NCBI RefSeq assembly: GCF_963678635.1
Contig: NC_087068.1
Location: 40,445,534-40,509,533, forward strand
Length of the DNA: 64,000 nt
Origin: Symsagittifera roscoffensis
Lineage: Eukaryota; Xenacoelomorpha; Acoela; Convolutidae
Direction: 5' to 3'
Below are positions 42,560-55,182 of this stretch, piece after piece; position 1 is the first letter of the stretch, and every line of letters begins with the position of its first letter. A program made the position numbers and the translations under genes. The notes under the pieces are model-generated. The model saw nothing but the letters and a program-made list of their open reading frames with translations. It was not told the origin of the DNA and searched no databases.

Positions 42560-43310
42560 GTCTATCATTAACGAAAAAGACACACGATATACTGAATGGT
42601 CAACAGATGTAAAACTATTCCCATTATCTTATAATTCACAAAAAACAACAACTTTAGGACTGTCACCCTATGAAATGGTTTTCAATCAAAAACCACGAAA
42701 ACCGATAAAGTATACAGCAAATTCTTCAAAAAATGCACAAGGTTATTGTCAACCCACTAAAGAATCAATATGTTATAATCTACCACTACATACACACGAT
42801 GAAGAGCATTAGAACAAACTCACAAAGGAACAAATAAAATGAAGCACATTTCAGCAAATTATAGACTATTGACATAAGCTGAGCTTAGACTCTCTACTAT
42901 TATGAGTGAATGCACAGCCATAATATATTCAATTACAGAAAATGAATTTTTAATACTTGGATCAAAACATCAAACAGCTCTATTTACAGAACATAAACCC
43001 ATAAATTTTTCTACACAAAATTCAAACCCAAATCATAGAGTTTATAGATTTCAACTAATTTTAATGAAGTTCCAAAACTTACATATAGTTTGGACAGCAG
43101 GAAAAAACCTCGCACTACCCGATACTCTAAGTAGAAATACACCACTTGAATTGTTAACAAGAAAAACAACAGTTGAAATACAACAAAACATTAAATTTTT
43201 CCTTGCACAAGATGAAACTTCACCAATATTACAAACCAAGAAAGCAGTAAAAACTGACATAGACCAATCACAAATTAATAATCTACATTTTTTTCCACAA
43301 ATTTAGATTG
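42560..43310 (+). pseudogene. Ty3/gypsy-2: integrase-tail fragment joined to RNase H
   Basis: 42560-42811 matches the integrase C-terminal coding region found again at 44400-44650. It is then fused at about 42812 to RT-connection/RNase H sequence. The frame 42902-43306 carries SECTAIIYSITENEFLILG, TEHKPINF and HIVWTAGKNLALPDTLSR, the end of gypsy RNase H (the His...D box), followed by the spacer towards integrase. The order integrase-tail then RNase H is a rearrangement, not an intact element. RT palm is absent. Confidence 0.75.
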
Positions 43311-44880
43311 TCAAAACAATCACTACGAAGTAGATCTACTAGGAAAATCTACATTTAAACCGATACCATACTCATCATGGATTAAAAACAACGCACAGCA
43401 AAAACCGATCAAACTTAAATTATATAAAACAGATCTAATCCCTTTAATAGAAAAAGAAACCCTAACTGGTAATACAAATTTATCAGGCCCACCAAATAAT
43501 GACTCAAATTATCCAATAAACCATGTCTTTAACCTCCATGACCCTTTAGACACAATACCTCTATCCAAAAGAGAGGTTGAAAAAATTATCTCCCAATATC
43601 AGAAAAATTAACACTCAAGTTATTACAGAAACATCAAAAGCTCGACCCAGTTTTTAAACAATTGAAATCTTGGCACAGATATAAAACCAAACCAAATAAA
43701 GCCGATATCACCATTCTAGGAAATAAAACCCTTCTTAGATATTTCATAAAAGTTTAATAATACCTTTATCAACAAAAATACAATTATTTTAGAAACCAAA
43801 CATCTGATATCAAAGTACCCTGCCTACCTTTAAGCATGATGCTAATAGCGTTTCATACCTCTCACTCATTATACACTATAGGACACTCAGGATCAGAGAA
43901 AGCATACTCAAATTTCACACAATCATTTTATTTTCCAAATGCACCAATTTGGATTTAAAAAAATGCAATGATTGCATCACATGTCAAATAAATAAACCAT
44001 AACCAAACCAAAAACAAATTGCAGAAAAACAAGACTCTAAAGGACAAAATCTATAATTCAATCACAGATTTTCATTTGATACAAAAGGACCAAAATCACC
44101 ATCCTCAGAAGGAAACGCATATATAATGGTCATAGTAGATGCATTCACACACTACGTAGCACTTAACCCAGTACCCCATTGTAAAGCTTATTGCGCATAT
44201 ACAACACTTTTAGAACACTGGGTAGCAAATTTTGGATTGCCCGAAATCCTTGTTACAGACATTGGCACAGAGTTTATAAACAACGAAATCATTACACTAT
44301 GCCACCTATATAATATTAAACACGAACCATGTACATCTCATGCACCTTGGACTAATGGATTAGTCGAAGGCATGAACCGTTCATTACAAGAGTATCTTAG
44401 ATGTATCATTAACGGAAATGACACATGATACACTGAATGGTCAACAGATGTAAAACTATTCCCATTATCTTATAATTTTCCAAAAACAACAACTTTAGGA
44501 CTGTCACTCTATGAAACGGTTTTCAATCAAAAACCACGAAAACTGATAAAGTTCACAGCAAAATCTTCAAAAAATACACAAGGTTATTGTCAACCCACTA
44601 AAGAAATAATATGTTATAGCCAGCCACTACATACACACGATGAAGATCACTTTCATCATCCACAATTTTTAAAATTAGCTTCCGGTACACACACCAAATG
44701 GATTTTGAACAGAGGTAAAAAACACAATGAAGTTTATCAAAAAGTAACAAAAAAACTACTACAAAGACAAAATATTAATTCCAAAATAAATTCTCAATTT
44801 ACGAAAGCTGCAAACTTAAAAATCGGAACATAAATTTTAATTCAAACTTTACAACACCGAAGGAATATCTAAAAAGTTAA
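43311..44880 (+). pseudogene. Ty3/gypsy-2 integrase
   Basis: 43311-43800 is spacer with stops. Around 43850-44000 the HHCC zinc-binding region is visible across frames (HTSHSLYTIGHSG and the Cys pair DCITCQ). The core frame 44126-44428 has FTHYVALNPVP, ILVTDIGTEF (second Asp; the usual Asn after D is Ile) and TNGLVEGMNRSL (Glu); the first Asp lies upstream in FDTKGP near 44079. A TGA at 44426 breaks the tail, which continues in frame with TEWSTDVKLFPLSY. The sequence style is gypsy and not BEL. Confidence 0.8.
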
Positions 44881-46041
44881 AACCACTCCGAAAAGGACCA
44901 TAGCAAATAATCAATGAACCAAACTGATGTAACATACAAACTTGTAAACCTAAATAAAAAAGAAATAGTTCAACACTGAAACATTCTTTTACCCTATTAT
45001 CCGAAATAGTACGCTCTTCGCAAGCTGACTCAATTATTCTCCTTAACAGGACTCAAAATTATTCTTAATAACTCCGATTACAAACAAAATCAAAGCACTG
45101 ATATGAATTTTATCCAAAAACCATTAGAAACAATTTAAAAAGAACATAACAAACAAACATCAAAAAAATTAGATAACAAAAAAATAAAATCAAACAGAAA
45201 GAAAAAATTGAAAAAAGAAGAAAAAATTTTACCACAAAATCAAAAAGAAAAATCTCCACATAGACAATATTCGCGACTTTAAAATCAGCCACGCAAAAAT
45301 TATAAAACATTCATTCTACAATCTAAAATATTAAAGAAAGTTGAAATTCAGAAACCACTTTAAAATTAATTAACATTTTCACCTCTCAAAAGAATTTTTT
45401 ATAACCATACATTTTCTCAAAGTTTATGCTGAAAAAAACTCATCCAAACTAGTTCAAATTCAGCCAATCAGAATCTTTTACGAATCCTCACCTCATTTTT
45501 GACACAACCTCTTTAGCCAATAAACAATCAACTTCAAGCGAATCTCTAACTATGACTAAAGGAATCTCCAGATCGAAATTAAGCAAACCGCTAAACATTG
45601 ACACCTGAAATAAACAACGTCTCAAATTTACAACTCTCCCCTATCAAGTAGTACAAAGATCAACAATATTGTCCAAACTTAGACCTCAAAAACCCCTAAG
45701 GTAAAATTAATAAATTAACCTAAAGACCAAAATGGAGATGATCATTTAGCCTTAAGTACGAATATTTTTTAGATACCCCCAATAATCCAATAAAAAACAA
45801 CAAAAATAGGAAGAACCTTAGGAGCCCTCAAAACATCCCCTCACCAAAAACTGCCGAAACCCAACCCACTTTTCAAAAACCTAAAAAAATAATCGTACCA
45901 CACTTGAATTTAGTCTTAAAAAACAAAAAATAATTCTACGAAACGAATCACTCTTCAAATGCTTCTTTCTCAAACACTCAACAAACTTCAAAATACTCTT
46001 TCAAACTTTTTTCAAACCTTTCAAATTTTTTCAAACTTTAT
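44881..46041. other. AT-rich non-coding part of unit 1
   Basis: No gene seen. Many stops in all frames and A-rich runs. Homologous stretches are 50090-51250 (unit 2) and 55965-57125 (unit 3). This could include regulatory or former LTR sequence, but no LTR ends (TG...CA with duplication) were identified. Confidence 0.5.
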
Positions 46042-46221
46042 ATGTACTTAGTAACCGATATCCTTGAAACATTCATCCTCCTCCTGATAATTTTTTGCAA
46101 CTTTTTCATAATTTTTTACTCCCTAGCACAAACCTACGTTAATTTTTCCAAAATCCTTGATCACCTCCTCAGGTACGAGATTTCAAATAAGTATCTAAAT
46201 GTTCCAACATCTATTCAGTAG
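46042..46221 (+). CDS. small membrane ORF in unit 1, 59 aa
   Basis: ATG 46042 starts MYLVTDILETFILLLIIFCN, followed by a second hydrophobic stretch (FFIIFYSLAQTYVNF) and a polar end with LLRYEISNKYLNVPTSIQ. Units 2 and 3 have the same sequence but have lost the ATG (51255 and 57124 regions), so coding status is uncertain. No family recognised. Confidence 0.35.
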   Translation: MYLVTDILETFILLLIIFCNFFIIFYSLAQTYVNFSKILDHLLRYEISNKYLNVPTSIQ

Positions 46222-46387
46222 AACAGATATTTTTGTTCTTTTCATAATTTTTCTCATATTTTTGATATCCCTCATAAGGACGTTATGCAAAAGTAAAAAA
46301 AAAGGCTGTCATAACTTTCGCATTAGCAACGATACTTTTAATCGTTTTCATCGAACAATCTTACAAAAACATAAAATTTCTTCATAA
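46199..46387 (+). pseudogene. hydrophobic/basic ORF remnant, unit 1
   Basis: MFQHLFSRTDIFVLFIIFL followed by basic sequence. In unit 2 the homologous frame (51410-51748) is open for 112 codons; in unit 3 (57284 onward) a 15-bp deletion and frame change alter it. Conserved only as part of the unit; function unknown. Confidence 0.3.
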
Positions 46388-46945
46388 AAAAATACTTCTC
46401 CAAATTTTTTCCAAAATTGCTAATCAACAACCCCCACACCAGTTCCCGCCAACAACATCACAAGAACCTCACCAACAAACAGTCAAACAAAAAATCCCCA
46501 ATCATCGACACGCATCTCTTTTCAAGAGAATCCATAGACATTTGAAGAAAGACACGCACGATTGTCTGAACGACTAGAATCAGTATCTCGCCATGCATCT
46601 CTAAGCAAACCACAATACGAACCAGTATATAATATATACCCCCCCCACTCAAACAAGCCTTTAATAGAGCAAGCCACCAAATTCATAACCAAAACACGCT
46701 CGAAATAAACAGACAAATTATGCATCAAAGACAAAATAGAAATTTGCAAACTCCCAAAGTTGAATTCAACATTCACCAATAGCAAATCCTATAGACCTCT
46801 CCAGTAGCACAATTCAAAGTACTCCCCAGACCCCGTCACAACAAAACATATCAAACATCTCATCAGATTATTTAGGTTCAACCCCTACATCTGAACAAAT
46901 CCGAGAAAATCTTTTAATCCCCTAGCCACTACAGAACATCCCCCA

Positions 46946-47335
46946 TTGTGGATGACACAAGCTTTTACTCAAGGCGAACCAAGTTTAGTGAACGATCCAA
47001 TAGACGTTTCATCTGACACAACTTTGTCACTACCAGAAACTCTTTCACTCCCTTCAACCCCTTCCTTAACTCAAATCTCACAATTTTATCCAAATTTTCC
47101 TACAAATCTCGACAATAGATATAGAGAAATTTCAACCAATAATATATACTTACGATTAGATTGGAATACATTCGTAATACCCCCTCCATTATTTGGACAA
47201 TATCACGAAAGTAACAGGTTACACATAGGTTATAGTAAAATAATTCACCATCCCTTATCCCTAGCCCCCCCCCCAAATATGACAGCTCAATCTTTACCTC
47301 ACCCATTTAGAACAACAGAAATAATCTACAAATAG
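46946..47335 (+). pseudogene. Ser/Thr/Pro-rich ORF upstream of envelope, unit 1
   Basis: 129 codons beginning MWMTQAFTQGEPSLVNDP, with SLPETLSLPSTPSLTQ and a tyrosine/proline part ending TTEIIYK. Related frames: unit 2 about 52135-52520 (a stop replaces a Ser codon near 52240) and unit 3 58022-58360. The composition suggests a disordered structural or linker protein. It could be the N-terminal part of an envelope polyprotein or an accessory protein; not recognised. Confidence 0.4.
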
Positions 47336-47402
47336 GATAGATACAAGAAAAGGCAATTGGATATATAACTTTGTATAATCCATACTCAGGACTATCATAC
47401 AC

Positions 47403-49000
47403 ATGTATCCTCTAAAGATACTAATTTTTCAGACCTTTCTTTTTCTTTGTTTCTCAAAACCCGATCATAGCAATCCTTCCCCCCGAACAAGACCCCAGGA
47501 TTTAATCTTCACACACTATGACTGTGAAGAAAACGAACAAAAAACATTACAAAAGTATGCAATAAATCAAGTCACTCAATGCGATTCCGAACCACAATCA
47601 ATAGAAACAACAAACATAAAAGCCACACTTTACTCAAAAGCACGAGCTACGACCTTAACAGGATATAAATTCAGAGCAACATTTTCCGAAAAGAAATTAT
47701 TTTGCTCTTAATTCTCAAACGGAAATAGAAATAGATTGAATCATGAATCTTTGTACCAAAGTAACACCAAATGGCTATTGAATCTCAGCCCTGACAATTG
47801 TAAAAACGAACTTAGACTATTGAAAAGCACATCAAACAAAAGCACAACCAGAAAACTGTTAAACTTTCAAGTTTTCCCAGATTCTGCACATCAAGCCGAG
47901 ATAGAATGATACCAAGAAAGATACCAAGGTCACATGAAACTAGACTACAAATTTCTCTTCCCCGGAGCACCATGGAGAACTTACATGATAAAAGTTGGAT
48001 ACCACACATTGGAATATACAACCTCTCAAATTGTAAAGCCGACACTAAAAATAAAGGATACCAAGAAATAATGTTTCTTGATTGGAAAACACAACTTGAA
48101 AAAAAAACAATTAACACGAGATTTAAAAGATGACACTAAGTTTAATCAAGGAAGCAGACTCCCTTGCAAAAATGACCAAGGATACTGCGATCCTACTATA
48201 CGAACACAAGCAGCAATTGTTTGGTTTCCCCGAAGACACATGTACAACATTTCAAGTAGCAAAAATACACGCTAGAATGATAAAATTTCACCAAAAATTT
48301 TTTATAGAATCAATCCCTTATGAAGAAGTAAACCCTGATCAAATCAGACAAAGTAATTATAAATTTAGAAACATTCATAGAATAGAGCACAAATTGACAC
48401 GTTTCCAAATTTACCCAGAAATGGAACTTGCTTGTATAAATAACAAACCACTTTATAAAACACATTATTCAGAAAGCATTAGAACTATTGCCCGCAATGC
48501 AAATATCGATTTACAATCGATCGGCATAAACTCTAAATCGGACATTCAACATCACGTACGTTCACAACAATTTCAAGAATTACTCACCAAAATGGACACC
48601 ATATAAATACAACGTCTATAGATCAAAACCTACACAAACCTGCAGAACAGCAGGCTTTTCAGACATCTACGCACAAGACTACAGCGATTATTTTAAAAAT
48701 CGAAAAGATAACATTTATATAAATGTCGAAAAAATCACAAGATATATCACCAAAAAAATTTTTTAGTCTTGTTATTTTGAAAAACGAACTTCTTGCCTTT
48801 CTAGGAAGACCCTGCTACATCTTAGAAAGATTGACGATAGTATACGCAATGTTTAACTTTCTTGAATTTCTTTTCTCCTTACTTAAAGGAATCTACAATA
48901 CATGCGCAATACACACACAAGTAAAAAAAACCAGCAAGCGTAGCACGCAAACTTTTTGCAGGATTTTTTGGAATATTCTCTAAATCAATAAATAAAATAC
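47403..49000 (+). pseudogene. env: chuvirus-like envelope glycoprotein, unit 1 (broken)
   Basis: An envelope would mediate membrane fusion, giving the retroelement an extracellular route. ATG 47403 opens with a signal-peptide-like stretch (YPLKILIFQTFLFLCFS), then an ectodomain with spaced Cys (HYDC, VTQC). TAA at 47709-47711 stops it where unit 2 has a Gln codon. Later pieces: 48130-48606 (MTLSLIKEADSLAKM and following) and 48723-48983 with hydrophobic segments near the C-terminus. About 680 bp are deleted at 48468. The signal peptide, Cys layout, membrane-proximal helix and C-terminal membrane segments resemble glycoproteins of chuviruses and chuvirus-derived retroelement envelopes, as I remember them. 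Non-functional. Confidence 0.55.
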
Positions 49001-49007
49001 TGCTCAA

Positions 49008-49322
49008 ATGAAAGAATACAATCCCAAACTATCAACAACACCGATTACATATGACGATTCACAAAACAATACAAATACAACGTCTACGGCACCACAATTA
49101 CAAAGCCTAAACCATAACCATCCCTTATATTTAGTGCCAAGAAACTTTAAAAACATAGCCCTGACAGACCTCATATCTCCAAGACCTATTTACCTACAAA
49201 GCCCCATTCAAAACATAATAACCCAACAACTTATTATAGAAGACACATACGAGCAAATTATAGAACAACCCCATACCACTAATTTTTGTTCTCAGAACAA
49301 CCATCTTTTTAGCCCACGATGA
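49008..49322 (+). CDS. ORF X downstream of envelope, unit 1, 104 aa
   Basis: MKEYNPKLSTTPITYDDSQN, Thr/Asn/Gln-rich with proline, no membrane segment, no family recognised. It ends in TGA overlapping the ATG of ORF Y as ATGA. In unit 2 (54875-55186) a TAA early in the frame splits it; in unit 3 (59532-59750) a CAA-to-TAA change truncates it. Could be a cytoplasmic-tail, accessory or gag-like protein. Confidence 0.4.
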   Translation: MKEYNPKLSTTPITYDDSQNNTNTTSTAPQLQSLNHNHPLYLVPRNFKNIALTDLISPRPIYLQSPIQNIITQQLIIEDTYEQIIEQPHTTNFCSQNNHLFSPR

Positions 49323-49570
49323 GCCGCCAAGTTGGATCACTCCATCGCTCAATTTCCTACCCAACCATCCTTCAAAGCAACCTCCCTATCATCCCATTTT
49401 TTGCTTTCCCTCCACCTCAATCACCTTATGATAACACTTCATCCAGCATGGATTCAGAAACTAATTCAAACACCACTGCATATAACACTATTTCCCATTT
49501 TAATAACTCCGATCTCGAGACCCCTGACGAAATTGACAACTCCGAACCCAGCGCATCTACGTTTTCCTAA
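49319..49570 (+). CDS. ORF Y downstream of envelope, unit 1, 83 aa
   Basis: MSRQVGSLHRSISYPTILQS, Pro/Ser-rich, with FFAFPPPQSPYDNTSSSMDS and an acidic end (TPDEIDNSEPS). Units 2 (55183-55437) and 3 (59843-60067) keep an open frame of the same kind; unit 3 is cut at its end by the array border. Having an open frame in all three copies is mild evidence of coding. An overlapping frame (49332-49643) is also open in the copies. No family recognised. Confidence 0.4.
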   Translation: MSRQVGSLHRSISYPTILQSNLPIIPFFAFPPPQSPYDNTSSSMDSETNSNTTAYNTISHFNNSDLETPDEIDNSEPSASTFS

Positions 49571-51409
49571 CCTCCCTTTCAATCTCTCCACTCCCGACTC
49601 AAATTTGAAGCCCCTTCCCCTACCTCTTTTATTTTCAATGTAACACCCACATATTCCCCTTGACCAGTGAACATTCCGACAACAACAGCTCTGTAAATTC
49701 ACAAATTTCTCACGAGCTTGATAATTTCATCAACAGCAATTACAACACCCTCAAACACTAACATTTCACCAACTCTCACAATAAAAAAAAACACAAGATT
49801 ATTGTCAACCCACTAAAGAAAAAATATTTATAACCTGCCACTACATAGACACGATGAAGATCACTTTCATCATCCACAATTTTTAAAATTAGCTTCCGGT
49901 ACACACACCGAATGGATTTTGAACAGAGGTAAAAAACACAATGAAGTTTATCAAAAAGTAACAAAAAACTACTACAAAGACAAAATACTAATTCCAAAAT
50001 AAATTCTCAATTTACACCAGCTACAAACTTAAAAATCGGAACATAAAATTCAATTCAAACTTTACAACACCAAAGGAATTTCTAAAAAAAATTACAAACA
50101 CTCCAAAAAGGACCATAGCAAATAATTAATGAAACAAACTGATGTAACATACAAACTTGTAAACCTAAATAAAAAAGAAATTGTTCAACACTGAAACATT
50201 CTTTTACCCTATTATCCAAAATAGTACGCTCTTCGCAAACTGACTCATCTATACTCGTTCACAGGACTCAAAATTTTTCACAATAACTCCTATTACAAAA
50301 AAATCAAAGCACTGATATGAATTCTATCTAAAAACCATTGGAAACAATTTAAAAGGAACTTAACAAACAAACATCAAAAAAATTAGATAACAAAAAATAA
50401 AATCAAACAGAAAGAAAAAATCAAAAATTAGAAGAAAAAATTCTACACAAAATAAAAAAGAAAATCTCCACATAGACAATCTTCGCTAATTCGAAATCAG
50501 CCATGAAAAAAATATAAAACATTCATTCCACAATCTAAAAAATTAGAGAAAAATGAAATTCAGAAACCACTTTAAAATTAAATAACATTTTCACCTCCTA
50601 AAAGATCTTTTCAGAACCATACATTTTCTCAAAATTCATGCTGAAAAAAAATCAACCAAACTAGTTCAAATTCAGCCAATCAGAACCTTTTACGACTCCT
50701 CGCCTCATTTTTGACACGACTTCTTTAGCCAATAAACAATCATTTTCAAGCGAATCTCTAACTATGACTAAAGGAACCTCCAGGTCGAAATTAAGGAAAC
50801 CGCTAAACATTGACACCTGAAACAAACAAGGTCTCAAAATTACAACTCTCCCCTATCAATTAGTACAAAGATCAACAATATTGTCCCAACTTAGACCTCA
50901 AAAACACCTAAGGTAAAAATACTAAAATAACCTAAGCCAAAATGGAGATGATCAATTAGACTGAAGTACGAATGTTTCTTAGATACACCCAATAATCCAA
51001 TAAATTACAACAAAACTAGGAAGACCCTTAGGAGCCCTCAAAACATCCCTTCACCAAAAACTGCCGAAACCCAACCCACTTTTCAAAAAACTAATAAATA
51101 ATCCGACCACACTTGAATTTAGTCTCAAAAAATAAAAATAAAATTCTCCGAAACGAATCAATTCTTCAAATGCTTCTTTCTCAAACGCTCAACAACTTTC
51201 AAAATATTATTTCAAACTTTTTTCAAACCTTTCAAACTTTTTCAAACTTTTTATATTCTTAATAACCGATATCCTTGAAACAGTCATCCTCCTCCTGATA
51301 ATTTTTTGCGACTTTTTCATAATTTTTTACTCCCTAGCCCAAACCTACGTTAATTTTTCCAAAATCCTTGACCACCTCCTCAGATACGAGATTTCAAATA
51401 ACTATCTAA

Positions 51410-51748
51410 ATGTTCCAACATCTATTCAGTAGAACAGATGTTTTTGTTCTTTTCATAATTTTTCTCATATTTTTGATATCCCTCATAAGGACGTTATGCA
51501 AATGTATAAAAAAGGTTATCATAACTTTCGCATTAGCAACGATACTTTTAATCCTTTTCATCAAACAATCAAACAATTTCCTCATAAAAAATATACTTCT
51601 CCAAATATTTTTTCCAAAATTGTTAATCAACAACCCCCACACCAGTTCCCGCCAGCAACATCACAAGAACCTCACCAACAAACAATCAAACAAAAAACCC
51701 ACAATCTTCATTACGCATCTCTTTTCAAGAGAATCCATAGACATTTGA
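51410..51748 (+). CDS. hydrophobic/basic ORF, unit 2, 112 aa
   Basis: The longest version of the ORF at 46199. It has two hydrophobic stretches near the start (FVLFIIFLIFLISLI and VIITFALATILLILF) and a polar, Asn/Gln/His-rich C-terminus. An overlapping frame (51496-51780) is also open. I cannot tell which is coding. No family recognised. Confidence 0.3.
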   Translation: MFQHLFSRTDVFVLFIIFLIFLISLIRTLCKCIKKVIITFALATILLILFIKQSNNFLIKNILLQIFFPKLLINNPHTSSRQQHHKNLTNKQSNKKPTIFITHLFSRESIDI

Positions 51749-52588
51749 AGAAAGACACGCACGATTGTCTGAACGACTAGAATCAGTAACTCGCCATGCA
51801 TCTCTAAGCAAACCACAATACGAACCAGTATGTAATATTTACACCTCTCCAACAAGCCCTTAAAAGAGCAAGCCACCAAATTCATAACCAAAACACGCTC
51901 GAAATAAACAGACAAATTATGCATCCAAGATGAAATAGAAATTTGCAAACCCCCAGAATTGAATTCAACATTCACCAATAGCAAATCCTATTGATCCCTC
52001 AAAGTACTCCCCAGACCTCATCACAACAAAACATATCAAACATACCATCAGTTTATTTAGGTTCAACCCCTACATCTGAACAAATCCGAGACACTCTTTT
52101 AATCCCCCAGCCACTAGAGAACATCCCCCATTGTGGATGACACAAGCTTTTACTCAAGGCGAACCAAGTTTAGTGAACCATCCAATACACGTTTCATCTG
52201 ACACAACTTTATCACTACCAGGAACTCTTTCACTCCCTTAAACCCCTTCCTTAACTCAAATCTCACAGTTTTCTCCAAATTTTCCTACAAATATCGACGC
52301 TAGATATAGAGAAACTTTAAGCAATAATATATACCTACGATTAGATTGGAATACATTGGTAACAGCCCCTCCATTACTTGGACAATATCACGAAAGTAAC
52401 AGGTTACACATAGGTTATAGTAAAATAATTCACCATCCCTTATCCCTAGCCCCCCCCCCAAATATGACAGCACAATCTTTACCTCCCCCATTTATAACAA
52501 CAGAAATAATCTGTAAATAGGATAGATACACGAAAAAGACAATTGGATATAAAACTTTGTATAATCCATACTCAGGACTGTCATACAC

Positions 52589-54900
52589 ATGTATCCTCTA
52601 AAGATACTACTTTTCCAGACCTTTCTCTTTCTTTGTTTCTCAAAACCCGATCATAGAAATCCTTCCCCCCGAACATGAACCCTGGATTTACTCTTCACAC
52701 ACTATGACTGTGAAGAAAACGAACAAAAAACGTTCCATAAATATGCAATAAATCAAGTCACTCAATGCGACTCCAAACCACAATCAAAAGAAACAACAAA
52801 CATAAAAGCCACACTTTACTCAAAAGCACGAGCTACGACCTTAACAGGAGATAAATTCAGAGCAACATTTTCCATAAAGAAAGTACATTGCTCTCAATTC
52901 TCAAACGGAAATAGAAATAGACTGGTTCATGATTATTTCTACCAAAGTAACACCAAATGGCTATCACATCTCAGCCCTGACAACTGTAAAAACGAACTTA
53001 GACGATTGAAAAGCACATCAAACAAAGGCACAACCAGAAAACTGTTAAACTTTCAAGTTTTTCCGGATTCTGCACATCAAGCCGAGATAGAATAATACCA
53101 AGAACGATACCAAGGTCACATGAAACTAGACGACAAATTTCCCATCCACGGAGCACCATGGAGCACTTACATGATAAAAGTTGGATACCACTTATTGGAA
53201 TATACAACTCCTCAAATTGTAAAGCCGACACTAAAAATAAAGGATACCAAGAAATAATGTTTCTTGATTGGAAAACACAACTTGAAAAAAAAAACAATTA
53301 ACACGAGATTTAAAAGATGACACTAAGTTTTAGCAAGGAAGCAGACTCCCTTGCAAAAATGACCAAGGATACTGCGATCCTACTATACAAACACAAGCAG
53401 CAATTGTTTGGTTTCCCCAAAGACACATGTACAACATTTCAAGTAGCAAAAACACACGCTAGAATGATAAAATTTCACCAAAAATATTTTACAGAATCAA
53501 TCCTTTATGGAGAAGTAAACCCTGAATAAATCAGACAGAGTAAATATAAATTTAGAAATATTCATAGTATAGAGCACAAACTGACACAATTCCAAAATTA
53601 CCCAGAAATGGAACTTGCATGTAAATATAACAAACCACTTTATAAAACACAATATTAGGAAACTTTTGTCGAATACGAACAAGGTTTACATCAATACATG
53701 AAAATTAATCATACATCCAATGGCAACACATCACTCAACCAGTGACGAAAATTTTTAAATCCCAGTAAACCTCCTTGAAATAACAGAAAAATAAAAAGCA
53801 CAGGACAAAGATAGCACTCGTTTGCAAGAGCTATCACTAATGGACAACACTCATTTTGGCGCAGTTCACTATGACATACAGCGAGACACGAAATTAGACC
53901 ATACATTAAAAGAATTTTTCAAGAAATGTCTTTAACAGATTTTGAAACACTACATTAATTATGCGAACTTGAAAGAACACAAATTCTACAAATACTTGCA
54001 CTATCAGTGATTAAAATCCCTTATGCAGTATATTCACTATCAGGCAATAGATCGAGTTTTATTGACTACGAAGGAAACATACTATGGAATAAGCCTTGTA
54101 CCAAAAAAGTATCACCCTTACATGTTTCTGAAGACCAAAGATGTTATAAAAGAATCCCATTAGTCAACAAAAATAAAATACATTTTGTTGATACACTCTC
54201 CCGAAGAACTTATTTTTGGGATACAACAGTCCCATGAGGATCAGAAAACAGCCTCAATGTAGTACAAATGAATTCAGACGAAGATAAATACTATCTTCTC
54301 ACACCATATCCTACATTTATGCAACCACAACAAAAGTTTTCACCAGAAAGCATTAGAGCTATTGCCCGCAATCCAAAGATCGATTTACAATCTCTAAACT
54401 CTAAATCCGACATTCAACATCACATACGTTCACAACAATTTGAAGAAATACTCACAAAAATGGACACCATACAACGACAATCTATAGATCAAAACCTACG
54501 CAAGCTCGCAGAAACAGCAGGCTTTTCAGACATCTACGCACAAGACTACAGCGGATATTTTAAAAATATAAAAGATAACACTTATGTAAATGTCAAAAAA
54601 ATCACAAAATAAATCACCAAAAAGTTTTGTTATCTTTGTTATTTTGAAAAACGAACTTCTTGCCTTTCTAGGATGGCCCTACTACATCTTAGAAAGATTG
54701 ACGATATTATACGCAATGTTTAACTTTCTTGGATTTCTTTTCTCCTTACTTAAAGGAATCTACAATACATGCGCAATACACACACAAGTAAACAAACCAG
54801 CAAGCGTAACACGCATACTTTTTGCAGGATTTTTTTGGAATATTCTCTAAATCAATAAATAAAATACTGCTCAAATGAAAGAATACAATACCAAACTATC
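52589..54900 (+). pseudogene. env: chuvirus-like envelope glycoprotein, unit 2 (longest, broken)
   Basis: The most complete of the three copies. It has the signal peptide at 52589, but TGA at 52676-52678 stops it after 29 codons, and further stops and shifts follow. The pieces read in order: N-terminal ectodomain (to about 53100), helical part (53317-53529), a part with YEGNILWNKPC, DQRCYKRIPLVNKNKIHF and TLSRRTYFWDT (54007-54237), a membrane-proximal helical segment (54268-54612; MDTIQRQSIDQNLRKLAET) and C-terminal hydrophobic segments (54640-54850). The paired Cys, PLVNKNKIHFVD-type strand and order of segments fit a chuvirus-type glycoprotein. Lesions differ from those in unit 1, so the units decayed separately. 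Confidence 0.55.
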
Positions 54901-55182
54901 AACAACACCGTAAACATATGACGATTCACAAAACAATACAAATACAACGTCTACGGCACCACAATTACAAAGCCTAAACCATAACCATCACTTATATTTA
55001 GTGCCAAGAAATTTTAGAAACTTAGCCCTGACAGACCTCATATCTCCAAGACCTAATTACCTACAAAGCCCCATTCAACACATAATAACCCAACAACCTA
55101 ATATAGAAGACATATACGAGCAAATTATAGAACAACCCCATCCCACTAATTTTCGTTCTCAGAACAACCATCTTTTTAGCCC

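Larger units (their letters stand above)
44577..49787 (+). repeat. tandem unit 1 (5.2 kb): integrase tail to envelope 3' region
   Basis: First of three head-to-tail units marked by ACACAAG(G/A)TTATTGTCAACCC at 44577, 49788 and 55666. Contents in order: end of integrase, ~1.2 kb AT-rich non-coding, a small membrane ORF, a Ser/Pro-rich ORF, envelope-like gene, two small overlapping ORFs. Unit 1 has a ~680-bp deletion in the envelope gene at about 48468 relative to unit 2. Confidence 0.85.

Noticed and set aside
45110-45310. Minus-strand hydrophobic 66-aa frame
   Set aside because: Low-complexity translation of an A-rich non-coding stretch; the homologous positions in units 2 and 3 are not open.
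49466-49702. Minus-strand 78-aa frame (also at 55333-55569) with Gly/Arg-rich content
   Set aside because: Complement of the Pro/Ser-rich ORF Y region; strand composition explains it.
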